This document shows positions 16,658 to 25,608 of a stretch of 51,523 nucleotides of DNA, piece by piece. The DNA is taken from contig NZ_BCUZ01000011.1 of the NCBI RefSeq assembly GCF_001591485.1, positions 1-51,523 of the forward strand, given 5' to 3'. The first letter of the stretch is position 1. Every line of letters begins with the position of its first letter. A program made the translations under genes and the position numbers. The notes under the pieces are model-generated. The model was not told the origin of the DNA, made no database searches, and worked only from the letters and a program-made list of their open reading frames with translations. This DNA is from Neobacillus fumarioli NBRC 102428 (GTDB taxonomy: Bacteria; Bacillota; Bacilli; Bacillales; Cytobacillaceae).

Positions 16658-19075
16658 ATGAGTTTCGATCATCAAAAAATCGAGAAAAAATGGCAAAAAA
16701 GATGGGAAGAAGAAAAAACATTTAAAACAACAGAAGAATATGGAAAACGTAAATTCTACGCCCTTGACATGTTTCCATATCCATCTGGAGCTGGACTGCA
16801 TGTCGGACATCCAGAGGGATATACGGCAACAGATATTCTCGCCCGCATGAAGCGGATGCAAGGCTATAATGTATTACACCCGATGGGCTGGGATGCGTTC
16901 GGCCTGCCGGCAGAACAATATGCGCTGGATACCGGAAATGACCCGGCGGAATTTACAGAGAAGAACATTGACACATTCCGCCGCCAAATTAAATCTCTTG
17001 GCTTTTCTTATGATTGGGATCGGGAAGTAAATACGACAGATCCTGAATACTATAAATGGACACAGTGGATTTTCCTGAAACTATGGGAAAAAGGTCTTGC
17101 TTATATTGATGAAGTTCCAGTGAACTGGTGCCCGGCACTTGGAACGGTTCTTGCCAATGAAGAAGTAATCGACGGAAAAAGTGAACGAGGCGGCCATCCG
17201 GTGGAACGCCGGCCAATGCGCCAGTGGATGTTGAAAATTACCGCCTATGCGGATCGTTTGCTTGAAGACCTTGAAGAACTTGACTGGCCGGAAAGCTTGA
17301 AAGAAATGCAACGCAACTGGATCGGTCGTTCAAAAGGGGCAGAAGTCACCTTTCGAATTGACGGGCATAATGAAACTTTTACTGTTTTCACCACCCGTCC
17401 AGACACATTGTTTGGTGCCACTTATGCTGTGCTGGCTCCGGAACATGCCTTAGTGGAAAAAATCACAACAGCAGCGCAGCGGGCTGCAGTGGATGCCTAT
17501 TTGGACCAAGTAAAAAGAAAGAGCGATCTGGAGCGTACTGATCTTGCCAAAGAAAAAACAGGTGTCTTTACCGGTGCTTATGCCATTAATCCGGCAAATG
17601 GTGAAAAAATGCCGATCTGGATTGCTGATTATGTTCTAGTCAGCTATGGTACTGGTGCCATTATGGCCGTTCCGGCGCATGATGAGCGTGACTATGAATT
17701 TGCCCGGAAGTTTGACCTGCCAATTAAAGAAGTGGTCGCCGGTGGTAACATTGAAAAAGAAGCCTATTCTGGCGATGGCGAACATATTCATTCTGATTTC
17801 TTAAACGGTTTAAACAAAGAGGATGCCATCCAGAAAATGATTTCCTGGCTTGAAGAAAACGGGATCGGCACGAAGAAAGTCACCTACCGCCTGCGCGATT
17901 GGCTGTTCAGCCGCCAGCGTTATTGGGGAGAACCGATTCCGATTATCCATTGGGAAGACGGCTCAATGACGGCTGTACCAGAGGATCAGCTGCCGTTAAC
18001 ATTGCCAAAGACGAAAGAAATTAAGCCGTCTGGAACAGGTGAATCTCCGCTCGCCAATATTGAGGAGTGGGTAAATGTTGTAGATCCGGCAACAGGAAAG
18101 AAAGGCCGCCGTGAAACCAATACAATGCCGCAATGGGCGGGAAGCTGCTGGTACTATATGCGGTATATTGATCCGAAAAACGATCAAGCGTTGGCTGCCG
18201 AGGAAAAATTAAAACACTGGCTTCCGGTTGATATGTATATCGGTGGTGCCGAGCATGCCGTCCTTCACTTGCTCTATGCCCGCTTCTGGCATAAGTTTTT
18301 ATATGATATTGGCGTCGTACCGACAAAAGAACCATTTCAAAAACTATTTAACCAAGGAATGATACTTGGGGAAAATAATGAAAAGATGAGCAAGTCCAAA
18401 GGAAATGTTGTAAACCCAGATGACATTGTGAAGAGTCATGGTGCCGATACCCTAAGATTATATGAAATGTTCATGGGGCCGCTGGATGCATCAATCGCAT
18501 GGTCTACCAATGGTTTGGATGGTTCGCGCCGCTTCTTGGATCGTATTTGGCGATTGATGGTAGAAGAAAACGGTGAGCTGAATCCAAAAATTCAGCCAAA
18601 TCAAGAGGCGTCCAGTTTGGAAAAAGTGTATCATCAAACTGTTAAAAAGGTGACAGAGGATTACGAAGGCCTTCGTTTCAACACCGCGATCTCCCAAATG
18701 ATGGTCTTTATCAACGAAGCTTATAAAGCAACTGTGCTTCCAAAAGAATATATGGAGGGCTTTGTTAAATTGCTTTCACCAGTCTGTCCGCATATTGCAG
18801 AAGAGCTTTGGGAAAAACTCGGACACAGTGACACCATTTCATATGAATCATGGCCTGCATATGATGAAGCAAAATTAGTTGACGACGAAGTGGAAATTGT
18901 CGTTCAGGTAAATGGCAAGGTTAAAGCAAAACTGAAGGTGCCAAATGAAGCAACGAAAGAAGTGTTAGAAGGAATTGCAATGGATGACGACCGGGTGAAG
19001 GAACAGATTGAAGGAAAAACAGTCCGTAAAGTCATCACAGTACCAGGTAAACTTGTTAATATCGTTGCAAATTAA
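16658..19075 (+). CDS. leuS: Leucyl-tRNA synthetase LeuS
   Basis: Charges tRNA-Leu in the cytoplasm; a class Ia synthetase of 805 residues, one longer than the B. subtilis enzyme as I recall it. The HIGH motif is HVGH (48-51) within [18 protein letters not shown]. The CP1 editing domain shows [12 protein letters not shown] and the conserved AVPAHDERD. The KMSKS loop is KMSKSKGN near residue 577. ATG 16658 is preferred over ATG 16652 because AGGAGG ends eight bases before it but only two before the other, and family proteins begin MSF. Expression is controlled by the leucine T-box immediately upstream. Confidence 0.98.
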   Translation: MSFDHQKIEKKWQKRWEEEKTFKTTEEYGKRKFYALDMFPYPSGAGLHVGHPEGYTATDILARMKRMQGYNVLHPMGWDAFGLPAEQYALDTGNDPAEFTEKNIDTFRRQIKSLGFSYDWDREVNTTDPEYYKWTQWIFLKLWEKGLAYIDEVPVNWCPALGTVLANEEVIDGKSERGGHPVERRPMRQWMLKITAYADRLLEDLEELDWPESLKEMQRNWIGRSKGAEVTFRIDGHNETFTVFTTRPDTLFGATYAVLAPEHALVEKITTAAQRAAVDAYLDQVKRKSDLERTDLAKEKTGVFTGAYAINPANGEKMPIWIADYVLVSYGTGAIMAVPAHDERDYEFARKFDLPIKEVVAGGNIEKEAYSGDGEHIHSDFLNGLNKEDAIQKMISWLEENGIGTKKVTYRLRDWLFSRQRYWGEPIPIIHWEDGSMTAVPEDQLPLTLPKTKEIKPSGTGESPLANIEEWVNVVDPATGKKGRRETNTMPQWAGSCWYYMRYIDPKNDQALAAEEKLKHWLPVDMYIGGAEHAVLHLLYARFWHKFLYDIGVVPTKEPFQKLFNQGMILGENNEKMSKSKGNVVNPDDIVKSHGADTLRLYEMFMGPLDASIAWSTNGLDGSRRFLDRIWRLMVEENGELNPKIQPNQEASSLEKVYHQTVKKVTEDYEGLRFNTAISQMMVFINEAYKATVLPKEYMEGFVKLLSPVCPHIAEELWEKLGHSDTISYESWPAYDEAKLVDDEVEIVVQVNGKVKAKLKVPNEATKEVLEGIAMDDDRVKEQIEGKTVRKVITVPGKLVNIVAN

Positions 19076-19213
19076 TTGCATTTGGAAACTCTCGAATAAG
19101 GGAGAATGACTATTGGATAAAGGATTATACTTTTGAAAAGCATTCTCAAATGGAGTCTCATCTGCTGTGCGGGCTGTCGGGTCCGCATAGCACCCATAGA
19201 AAGGATGATTGGG

Positions 19214-19519
19214 ATGGAAGAAATTAAAATCATTACACCAGAAGAATTACAACAAAAACTTAAGGCGGGCGAAAAACTTGAGCTTGTAGATGTAAGAGAA
19301 GATGAAGAGGTGGCAGAAGGAATGATTCCGGGGGCGAAGCATATCCGCATGGGGGACATTCCGGCCAGTCTAGATTATTTTGATAAGAATAAAGAATACA
19401 TTTTTATTTGCCGCTCCGGCCGCCGCAGTGAAAATGTCTGCTACTATTTACAAGAACAAGGCTATAAAGTCCGCAATATGATTGGCGGAATGCTAAACTG
19501 GCCCGGAGACGTAAAATAA
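19214..19519 (+). CDS. ytwF: Rhodanese-domain protein YtwF
   Basis: A single-domain rhodanese of 101 residues. The active-site loop is CRSGRR with Cys66, preceded by LELVDVREDEEVAEGMIPGA and followed by GGMLNWPG, the full family pattern. Such proteins carry sulfane sulfur as a persulfide for sulfur transfer; the partner here is unknown. ATG 19214 has AAAGGA eight to nine bases upstream. The 138-base gap after leuS contains a 10-bp hairpin (19163-19192) without a T-run, so partial co-transcription with leuS is possible. Confidence 0.87.
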   Translation: MEEIKIITPEELQQKLKAGEKLELVDVREDEEVAEGMIPGAKHIRMGDIPASLDYFDKNKEYIFICRSGRRSENVCYYLQEQGYKVRNMIGGMLNWPGDVK

Positions 19520-19546
19520 CCGATTCCAATTTGGAATCGGTTTTAT
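19518..19546 (+). terminator. Terminator after ytwF
   Basis: AACCGATTCC (19518-19527) and GGAATCGGTT (19533-19542) form a perfect 10-bp stem with a five-base loop, then TTTT. It begins on the stop codon. Confidence 0.85.
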
Positions 19547-19552
19547 GATCGT

Positions 19553-19603
19553 CGATAGGAAAGCATAACTTTCCTATCGGCATAAGTATAACTACGTCTT
19601 ATG
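19553..19603. repeat. Pair of adjacent inverted repeats
   Basis: CGATAGGAAAG (19553-19563) and CTTTCCTATCG (19569-19579) form a perfect 11-bp hairpin with loop CATAA. Immediately after, CATAAG (19581-19586) and CTTATG (19598-19603) form a second one. There is no T-run on either strand. It lies between the convergent ytwF and heme-protein genes and looks like a dispersed palindromic element rather than a terminator. Confidence 0.6.
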
Positions 19604-19622
19604 AACCGTCTCACCGAACTTG

Positions 19623-20150
19623 TCAATGGGCGAGCTTTCTAATCAAACTATCTTTCATCAGCACCACACCAAAGATGATAAACGGCAGTATATTTACCAC
19701 TGCTAAAATGTTGCCGAAAAAATCAGTGCCGGAAAGAAGCCCATGAATCGTTACCATTATATAAAGGATAGGGTTGAGTGCATGCAGCTTTCTCCACTTT
19801 TGGTAACCAATAACCTTCCGTAATTTAGAAGTAATAATCGTTAAAATGATAAAATACAATGCCAGTGTTCCGAGAGTCATCGACAACGGCTGATAGTCGG
19901 AGGCAAATGGTACCAGCACTTCCAGCCAATTAAAGGACATATATGAATCAATCAATAAGAAACCGATATGTCCGATCGTCAAAACGAGTGCCCAATTGGC
20001 GAGTGATTCATGCCAATACAAGGAGGTAGTCATTTTCCTTTTTCTTTTTTTCTGAACTTGTGAATAAAGTCCGACAATGATTGAAAGATATAACATGATA
20101 TAAGCTACTGTACCTGTTGCTCGGATCATGTACCATTCATACATCTCCAT
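19623..20150 (-). CDS. Ferric-reductase-like transmembrane heme protein
   Basis: A 175-residue integral membrane protein with five or six hydrophobic segments, resembling the ferric reductase transmembrane domain (MsrQ/YedZ-like). Four histidines are placed as two pairs, His47/His61 and His123/His136. This fits bis-histidine coordination of one or two b-type hemes across the membrane. There is no FAD or NAD(P)H domain, so electrons must come from or go to a partner. ATG 20150 is used, two bases after the apbE stop, with GGGGGCGG upstream; an in-frame TTG at 20174 would overlap apbE. It is the last gene of a three-gene operon with an ApbE flavin transferase and a tiny exported protein. Confidence 0.75.
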   Translation of the reverse strand: MEMYEWYMIRATGTVAYIMLYLSIIVGLYSQVQKKRKRKMTTSLYWHESLANWALVLTIGHIGFLLIDSYMSFNWLEVLVPFASDYQPLSMTLGTLALYFIILTIITSKLRKVIGYQKWRKLHALNPILYIMVTIHGLLSGTDFFGNILAVVNILPFIIFGVVLMKDSLIRKLAH

Positions 20151-20152
20151 TT

Positions 20153-21034
20153 TTATAAACCGCCCCCTCTCCAAATTTCACCGTTTTTATTGATTAACAC
20201 GGCACCAAGTCCTTTTTTGTTTACCCATTCTTGTCCTTTTTTTTCTCCAAGTAACAGAACCGTTTTGGCCCACACATCCGCCACGATGGCAGTTGGTGCT
20301 GTAATCGTGGCAGAAACAATCGTGCTGTTAGAGGATGTTCCGGTTCTAGGGTCTATTAAGTGATGTCTTTCCTCGCCATTTACAAGCCACTTTCGTTTGG
20401 CAGAAGTTGAGGTGCAGACAGCACCGCCTTCCAATTGAAGGGAGGTAAGGATGTTAGCCGGATCAAAAGGATTCTCAATGCCGATGTTTAATGAACGCGG
20501 CAGCTCACCGAAAACACGAATATCCCCTCCGACATTGATAAAACCAAATCCGTGTTTTTCTAACAACTGAGCAGCACGGTCGAGGATCCAGCCTTTGGCA
20601 ATACCGCCCAGATCGATTGTGGCATGCAGGATAGCTGTTTGTCTTTTTTCATTTAAGGTGACAGGAAATGTCCGAACAGTCTTGAAGTTTTTCGGGACAG
20701 TATCTGTCAATTCTTTTCCTCTAATCGTTTCAATCGAAGCGGCATATCCGTTCGTCTCAAGAGCTTCTAAAATGCCAGGATTAAACATTCCGGATGTTTC
20801 CCGGTAAAAACGCTCTGCTTCTCTTAAAATGAAATACATTTCAGGAGAGATGCTTATTTCATTTTCAAGCTGCTGATTTAATTTCGACAATTCACTATCC
20901 GGCAGGAAGCGGCTGCAAAGATTCTCCACGAACTCAAATTGTTTATAAACAGGAAGCAAATCATTGGCAAACAACTCATGACTAATGGAGATGGTCACCA
21001 TTGTGCTCATAGAGTTAAATTGATACTGAAACAT
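20153..21034 (-). CDS. ApbE-family FAD:protein FMN transferase
   Basis: A 293-residue ApbE-family protein. It attaches FMN from FAD to a Thr or Ser of a target motif (D-x-x-[ST]-[GS]-A-[ST]). Family signatures are STMVTISIS at the start, DLGGIAKGWILD (about residues 146-157), INVGGDIRVFG, HHLIDPRTG, and the metal-binding ADVWAKTVLLLG. No signal peptide or lipobox is present, unlike many secreted ApbE proteins, so it may act in the cytoplasm or be released another way. Its ATG shares one base with the stop of the preceding small gene (TGATG), so the two are coupled. The expected substrate in such operons is an FMN_bind protein, but none is present. Confidence 0.88.
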   Translation of the reverse strand: MFQYQFNSMSTMVTISISHELFANDLLPVYKQFEFVENLCSRFLPDSELSKLNQQLENEISISPEMYFILREAERFYRETSGMFNPGILEALETNGYAASIETIRGKELTDTVPKNFKTVRTFPVTLNEKRQTAILHATIDLGGIAKGWILDRAAQLLEKHGFGFINVGGDIRVFGELPRSLNIGIENPFDPANILTSLQLEGGAVCTSTSAKRKWLVNGEERHHLIDPRTGTSSNSTIVSATITAPTAIVADVWAKTVLLLGEKKGQEWVNKKGLGAVLINKNGEIWRGGGL

Positions 21035-21363
21035 CAGGTTCCACCTGTCGTTGTATCAAAGCCGCGATGATGTCCGAAAGAACTTCCGTCGCTGGAAAAT
21101 TGGTCTTGCTGATCGTTAGTTCCGGTGCTATTGTCAAAATTGCTGCCATCATTCGGATTGATTTGGGAACCAAATGTTTGGTTGAATGAATCCCCTTGAC
21201 TGCTTGGCAGCCCAGCCCCATCTTGTGATTGTTGTCTATTCTGTTGAGAGCTATGATTATTTGTTTTGTCATTATTTGATAACCCAAGGTAAGACACCAT
21301 TCCTGCTACGAGTGCTAAACTGCTAAAGCTGACACCCCAAGAAATTTTTTGTTTTTTATCCAA
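21034..21363 (-). CDS. Small membrane-anchored disordered protein, possible ApbE substrate
   Basis: A 109-residue protein of unknown family. After MDKKQKIS comes one hydrophobic helix (about residues 9-27), then a tail of some 80 residues rich in Ser, Asn, Gln, Asp and Gly, probably disordered and outside the cell by the positive-inside rule. The last seven residues are DTTTGGT, one change (Ala to Gly) from the ApbE flavinylation motif. It starts at TTG 21363 with AAAGGAG eight bases upstream. It is first in the operon, with its stop overlapping the apbE start. A structural or regulatory role is an alternative. The flavinylation idea is inference. Confidence 0.6.
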   Translation of the reverse strand: MDKKQKISWGVSFSSLALVAGMVSYLGLSNNDKTNNHSSQQNRQQSQDGAGLPSSQGDSFNQTFGSQINPNDGSNFDNSTGTNDQQDQFSSDGSSFGHHRGFDTTTGGT

Positions 21364-21453
21364 TTGGATGGCTCCTTTCTTTTTCCTTAAGCTCAACATG
21401 AAGTTTACAAGTCCAACCTTAAGTTATACTTAAAAATTTCTGGAAATGTATTT

Positions 21454-21482
21454 TTAAAATTCAGAAAATAAGTCCATACTGT
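21454..21482 (+). promoter_or_regulatory. Possible SigE promoter for cse60
   Basis: CATACTGT at 21475-21482 resembles the SigE -10 box (CATACAnT). An AT-rich AAAATT about 13-14 bases upstream is a poor -35. The suggestion leans on cse60 being a known SigE-dependent gene. Confidence 0.3.
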
Positions 21483-21509
21483 GAATAAAAAAGAGAGGAG
21501 AGAATCTTG

Positions 21510-21695
21510 GTGATTCAAGTGAAATTATTTGATCTTGAGCATGAAAAGGATTTGGAAAAGGAAATGAATCGATTTTTAAAGGGGCTGGATGAAAAGAGTC
21601 TACTGGATATTAAATATAATGTAGCTGCTTTTCCTGAAGAAGAGGAAGAAGAACAAATTTATTGTTTTTCTGCCATGGTTATTTACAGGGCCTGA
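21510..21695 (+). CDS. cse60: Sporulation protein Cse60
   Basis: A 61-residue acidic protein matching Cse60. The signature regions are IQVKLFDLEHEKDLEKEMN and the C-terminal EQIYCFSAMVIYR. In B. subtilis it is made in the mother cell under SigE during sporulation; its biochemical role is unknown. GAGGAG ends nine bases before GTG 21510, while TTG 21507 is an equally placed alternative giving one more residue. It converges on the ytfP-type flavoprotein through a shared hairpin. Its presence supports a spore-forming host. Confidence 0.82.
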   Translation: MIQVKLFDLEHEKDLEKEMNRFLKGLDEKSLLDIKYNVAAFPEEEEEEQIYCFSAMVIYRA

Positions 21696-21712
21696 GATTT
21701 TCAGGCCCGATC
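21688..21712. terminator. Hairpin between cse60 and ytfP-like gene
   Basis: GGGCCTGA (21688-21695) and TCAGGCCC (21701-21708) form a perfect 8-bp stem covering both stop codons. A short T-run (ATTTTTG) follows on the plus strand. Confidence 0.6.
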
Positions 21713-22975
21713 ATTTTTGCTATAAAGAGCAGCGTTTGTGCCGGCAAGTCTCCCGGTTACAAGGGCAGCGGTAATATTATATCCGCCCGTATACCCGTGA
21801 ATATCAAGAATTTCACCGCAAAAATATAAGCCGGGCATCAGTTTGGATGCCATTGTTTTTGGATCCACTTCTTTTACCGAGACACCACCGCCGGTGACGA
21901 ATGCTTTTTCGATGGGCAAGGTGCCATTGACGCGAAACTGAAATTGCTTGCAGTGTTTGGCAAAGCGGCGGATTTTCTCATGAGAAATGCTGCCGCCTTG
22001 TTCAGCAGGATCGATTTCGCTTTGATCGAATAAAAATAGGAGATAACGTTCCGGCAGTAGTCCTTTTAAGGTATTTTTGATACTTTTTTTCGGTTCAGCT
22101 TTGATGAGCTTTACTATTTCTTGGAAAAGCCCCTCTTCCGTTTTTTCCGGAAGGGCATCAAGGCTCATGGTAACTTCTTGTAAATTCCATTTTTTCATTG
22201 CTTTGACGACAAACTGGCTCGATCGGAGAACAGCAGGGCCGCTAATGCCAAAATGAGTAAACAGCATGTCCATTTGATGGGTAATGATTGGTTTGCCTTT
22301 TGGGTTTAATACGCTTAATTTTATGTCCCTTAAAGATAATCCCTGAAGGGTTTTATTCACAATGAACGGTTCATTGGAAGTAATAGGCACTTCGGTCGGA
22401 AAGAGTTCCGTGATCGTATGTCCTGCTTTTTCCGCCCAGGCATAACCGTCGCCAGTCGACCCGGTTTGCGGGACAGACTTTCCACCAACAGCCAGGACAA
22501 CCGCTTTGGCGCTGATGGTTTGTCCATCTTTTAACAGCACTGCTGATACATGGTGCTGATCATACATAACCTCTTCTGCTGCGCAATTTTTAAATACGTT
22601 TACGTGTAATTTTTCTAATTGTGATAATAAGGCGTCCACTACGGATTGCGCTTTGTTGGATACCGGGAACATCCGCCCGTGGTCCTCCTCTTTTAAAGCG
22701 ACTCCCAGTCCTTCAAAGAATTTGATGATATCTTCATTGCTGAAAATTGAAAAAGCACTGTATAAAAATTTGCCGTTTCCCGGTATATGCTTTATGATTT
22801 CTTCTATTGGAAGTCGGTTCGTCACATTGCACCGCCGACCGCCGGAAATTGCCAGCTTCCTGCCAAGCTTGCTGCCTTTATCGATTAATAGCACCCGGGC
22901 TCCTTTTTCCCCGGCGGCAATTGCGGCCATTAACCCAGAGGGACCGCCGCCAATGACAATTACATCATATTCCAT
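21701..22975 (-). CDS. ytfP: YtfP/BaiN/HI0933-family flavoprotein
   Basis: A 424-residue FAD-dependent oxidoreductase of the HI0933/BaiN family. The dinucleotide-binding fold is [19 protein letters not shown] at the N-terminus, followed by [17 protein letters not shown] second signature [15 protein letters not shown] lies near residue 180. The C-terminal FAD motif is [19 protein letters not shown]. The frame is open to 23011, but ATG 22975 starts directly at the fold with GGTG six bases upstream. The physiological substrate is not established. It is divergent from murJ. Confidence 0.87.
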   Translation of the reverse strand: MEYDVIVIGGGPSGLMAAIAAGEKGARVLLIDKGSKLGRKLAISGGRRCNVTNRLPIEEIIKHIPGNGKFLYSAFSIFSNEDIIKFFEGLGVALKEEDHGRMFPVSNKAQSVVDALLSQLEKLHVNVFKNCAAEEVMYDQHHVSAVLLKDGQTISAKAVVLAVGGKSVPQTGSTGDGYAWAEKAGHTITELFPTEVPITSNEPFIVNKTLQGLSLRDIKLSVLNPKGKPIITHQMDMLFTHFGISGPAVLRSSQFVVKAMKKWNLQEVTMSLDALPEKTEEGLFQEIVKLIKAEPKKSIKNTLKGLLPERYLLFLFDQSEIDPAEQGGSISHEKIRRFAKHCKQFQFRVNGTLPIEKAFVTGGGVSVKEVDPKTMASKLMPGLYFCGEILDIHGYTGGYNITAALVTGRLAGTNAALYSKNDRA

Positions 22976-23164
22976 ACTTTCACCACTTTCTAACCACTTC
23001 ATTATAAACAAAAATAAAAAAAATAAAACGATTTACCAACTTTTTTCTCGAGAATAAAGGAATTGTTGGTAGCGTCCGAGGAAAAAGAGTTGTAAACTAT
23101 CAGTAGTGTGCAAAAAAAGTCGAATGATCTTGCACGTCTACATACGCGATTGGGAAGGGATTCT

Positions 23165-24796
23165 ATGCAGTCTAAGCTTTTAAGAGGAACATTTATTTTA
23201 ACAGTAGGAACGATACTTTCAAAAATTCTTGGTTTAATATATGTCATACCTTTTTTCCAAATTGTCGGACTTAAAGGAACCACCCTGTATCAATACTCAT
23301 ACGTTCCATATACGATTTTTATTAGTATTGCCACTGCGGGGGTGCCGCTCGCTGTTTCCAAATTTATCTCGAAGTACAATGCGCTTGAAGAATATGCGGT
23401 AGGCAGAAAGCTGTTTAAGTCTGGAGCCTTGATCATGCTTTTGACAGGATTTCTTGCGTTTCTGGTTATGTATCTGGCAGCACCGGTATTGGCAGAAATA
23501 AGCACAACCAATAAAGCGGATTTGAAAGGCGTAACGACTGTAATGCGTGCCTTGAGTTTTGCTTTAATTGTCGTGCCATTTATGAGTCTTAACCGCGGGT
23601 ATTTTCAAGGACATCAGTCGATGGGACCGTCAGCGTTGTCACAGGTTGTCGAGCAAATTGTCCGGGTATTATTTATGTTAATCGGTGCCTGGGCCGTCTT
23701 GAAACTATTCAAAGGGTCCATTGTTTCTGCTGTCAGTGTCGCAACATTTGCAGCATTAATTGGTGCAATAGGCGGACTTCTTGTATTATTCTGGTATTGG
23801 TATAAGCGAAAGGCTTATTTAGATGAACTCCTTCTTCATGATAAGGGTACAATCGATATTTCCTTGGTCGAAATTTATAAAGAAATCTTCATATATGCTT
23901 TTCCGTTTGTGTTAGTCGGAATTGCCAATCCGTTATTCCAAGCGATCGACCAGATTACATTTGAAAGAGCGATGGTGGCGATCGGAAAAACAAAAGAAAT
24001 GGCATCTGATTATTTTTCTATTTTAAACTTTGAATCACAAAAAATTGTCATTATACCAGTTTCATTGGCAACGGCTTTTTCCTTAACACTGGTACCAAGT
24101 ATAACGAAAGCATTCGTAGTTGATGATATGAAAAACATGAATCATCAGCTAAATCAGACCTTTCAAGTCCTGTTATTTCTGACATTGCCTGCGTCGATCG
24201 GACTTTCGTTATTGGCAGAGCCGGTTTATACGTTATTTTATACACATGATCCAGTTGGAACGGAAGCGTTAAAAGTTTATTCACCTGTGGCCGTTCTGTT
24301 CTCGCTTTATTCTGTAACCGCAGCGATTCTGCAGGGAATAAATGAGCAGCGCTTTACCGTATTAAGCTTACTTGTCGGCTTGTTCATTAAATTATCATTA
24401 AATATTCCATTGATCAAATCTATGCAAATCAGTGGGGCGGTATTGGCAACAGCACTGGGATATGCTGCAGCAATAATGATTAATTTAATTGTAATTAAAA
24501 TGTTTTCCCGCTATCATTATCGTTTTGTTTGGAGACGGAGCCTGTTAATTGTCATTTTTACAGCGATTATGTGGTTTTGCACCGGGATTGTCTATAAATT
24601 GTTGCACCTATTTCTTTCGCCAGCTTCTAAAAGTCAATCTGTCATCATTGTCCTGATCTGTGGCTTGACAGGAGCAGCCATTTATTTTTATCTCGGGTTA
24701 AAATCAGGTTTGGCTCACCGCTTATTTGGTGACAGGCTTGACCGGTTTACATCCAAATTAAAAAAGCCGAAAAGGAGAAAAACAGTTGAGAATTGA
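23165..24796 (+). CDS. murJ: Lipid II flippase MurJ (YtgP)
   Basis: A 543-residue polytopic membrane protein of the MVF/polysaccharide-export superfamily with about 14 helices, matching B. subtilis YtgP. YtgP serves as a MurJ-type flippase moving lipid II across the membrane for peptidoglycan synthesis. It begins MQSKLLRGTFILTVGTILSK, the family N-terminus, which places the start at ATG 23165 (AAGGGA four bases upstream) rather than at the upstream open codon 23108. A basic, cytoplasmic C-terminus ends KKPKRRKTVEN. It overlaps the next gene by 11 bases, indicating a two-gene operon. Other members of the superfamily export teichoic or capsular units, so the role is by homology. Confidence 0.85.
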   Translation: MQSKLLRGTFILTVGTILSKILGLIYVIPFFQIVGLKGTTLYQYSYVPYTIFISIATAGVPLAVSKFISKYNALEEYAVGRKLFKSGALIMLLTGFLAFLVMYLAAPVLAEISTTNKADLKGVTTVMRALSFALIVVPFMSLNRGYFQGHQSMGPSALSQVVEQIVRVLFMLIGAWAVLKLFKGSIVSAVSVATFAALIGAIGGLLVLFWYWYKRKAYLDELLLHDKGTIDISLVEIYKEIFIYAFPFVLVGIANPLFQAIDQITFERAMVAIGKTKEMASDYFSILNFESQKIVIIPVSLATAFSLTLVPSITKAFVVDDMKNMNHQLNQTFQVLLFLTLPASIGLSLLAEPVYTLFYTHDPVGTEALKVYSPVAVLFSLYSVTAAILQGINEQRFTVLSLLVGLFIKLSLNIPLIKSMQISGAVLATALGYAAAIMINLIVIKMFSRYHYRFVWRRSLLIVIFTAIMWFCTGIVYKLLHLFLSPASKSQSVIIVLICGLTGAAIYFYLGLKSGLAHRLFGDRLDRFTSKLKKPKRRKTVEN

Positions 24797-25505
24797 TAAA
24801 TTGCTGGCCAATCTGGGCTACGGCAGCCGCAAAGAAGTAAAGCAGCTGCTTAAAAGCGGTGCTGTTAAGGTGGATGACTGTGTGGTGAAGGATCCCAAAC
24901 AGCATGTCGATCCGAACAAACAGACGGTCACGTTAAATGGAGAAGTGATTGAGTATAAAGAATTTATCTATTTAATGATGAACAAACCGCCGGGAGTCAT
25001 ATCGGCTACAGAGGACAGCATAGATGAAACCGTGATCGATTTATTGGAACTTGAGGATCAAATTTTTAATCCATTTCCGGTCGGAAGACTTGATAAGGAC
25101 ACGGAAGGGCTTTTGTTGATTACAAATGACGGCCAGCTGGCCCACCGGTTGTTATCCCCGAAAAAACATGTTCCCAAGACATATTTTGCGGTAATTGACC
25201 GTGAAGTGACCGAAGACGATGTGAAAAGTTTTGCTGAAGGTGTTGTATTAGATGACGGCTACAAAACTAAACCGGGGGAACTCAAAATTTTAAAATCCGG
25301 GATTCGTTCGGATATTGAATTAACGATTACGGAAGGCAAGTTCCATCAAGTCAAGCGAATGTTCGAGGCTGTCGGAAAAAAGGTTGTATATCTGAAGCGG
25401 ATCTCAATGGGGCCGCTCAAGTTGGATGAAACACTCGAACTTGGGGAATATCGTGAATTGACCGATGAAGAAATAGAATTATTAAAAAATGATCAAAGTA
25501 AGTAA
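24786..25505 (+). CDS. ytzG: Pseudouridine synthase, RsuA/RluB family (YtzG)
   Basis: A 239-residue rRNA pseudouridine synthase. An N-terminal S4 RNA-binding domain (RIDKLLANLGYGSRKEVKQL, residues 2-21 and on) precedes the catalytic domain with GRLDKDTEGLLL, whose first Asp is the nucleophile. KTYFAVI and EGKFHQVKRMFEAVG complete the family pattern. By B. subtilis order this is the 16S rRNA-type enzyme, but the target uridine is not fixed by sequence. It starts at TTG 24786 with AAGGAG seven bases upstream, inside the end of murJ. A terminator follows directly. Confidence 0.88.
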   Translation: MRIDKLLANLGYGSRKEVKQLLKSGAVKVDDCVVKDPKQHVDPNKQTVTLNGEVIEYKEFIYLMMNKPPGVISATEDSIDETVIDLLELEDQIFNPFPVGRLDKDTEGLLLITNDGQLAHRLLSPKKHVPKTYFAVIDREVTEDDVKSFAEGVVLDDGYKTKPGELKILKSGIRSDIELTITEGKFHQVKRMFEAVGKKVVYLKRISMGPLKLDETLELGEYRELTDEEIELLKNDQSK

Positions 25506-25534
25506 AAAGCAGCCGATTTCCGGCTGCTTTTTAA
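25504..25534 (+). terminator. Terminator after ytzG
   Basis: AAAAAGCAGCCG and CGGCTGCTTTTT form a near-perfect stem around a short loop, beginning on the stop codon. Confidence 0.88.
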
Positions 25535-25608
25535 TACGAAAAAATAAGTAACCGGCTCAACTATGGGTATCTTAATAGTATGAAACTCGGGATTAGGGGG
25601 AATTGCTC

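Noticed and set aside
23107-23134. GTGCA...TGCAC inverted repeat before murJ
   Set aside because: Only five or six paired bases with a long loop; expected by chance in AT-rich sequence.
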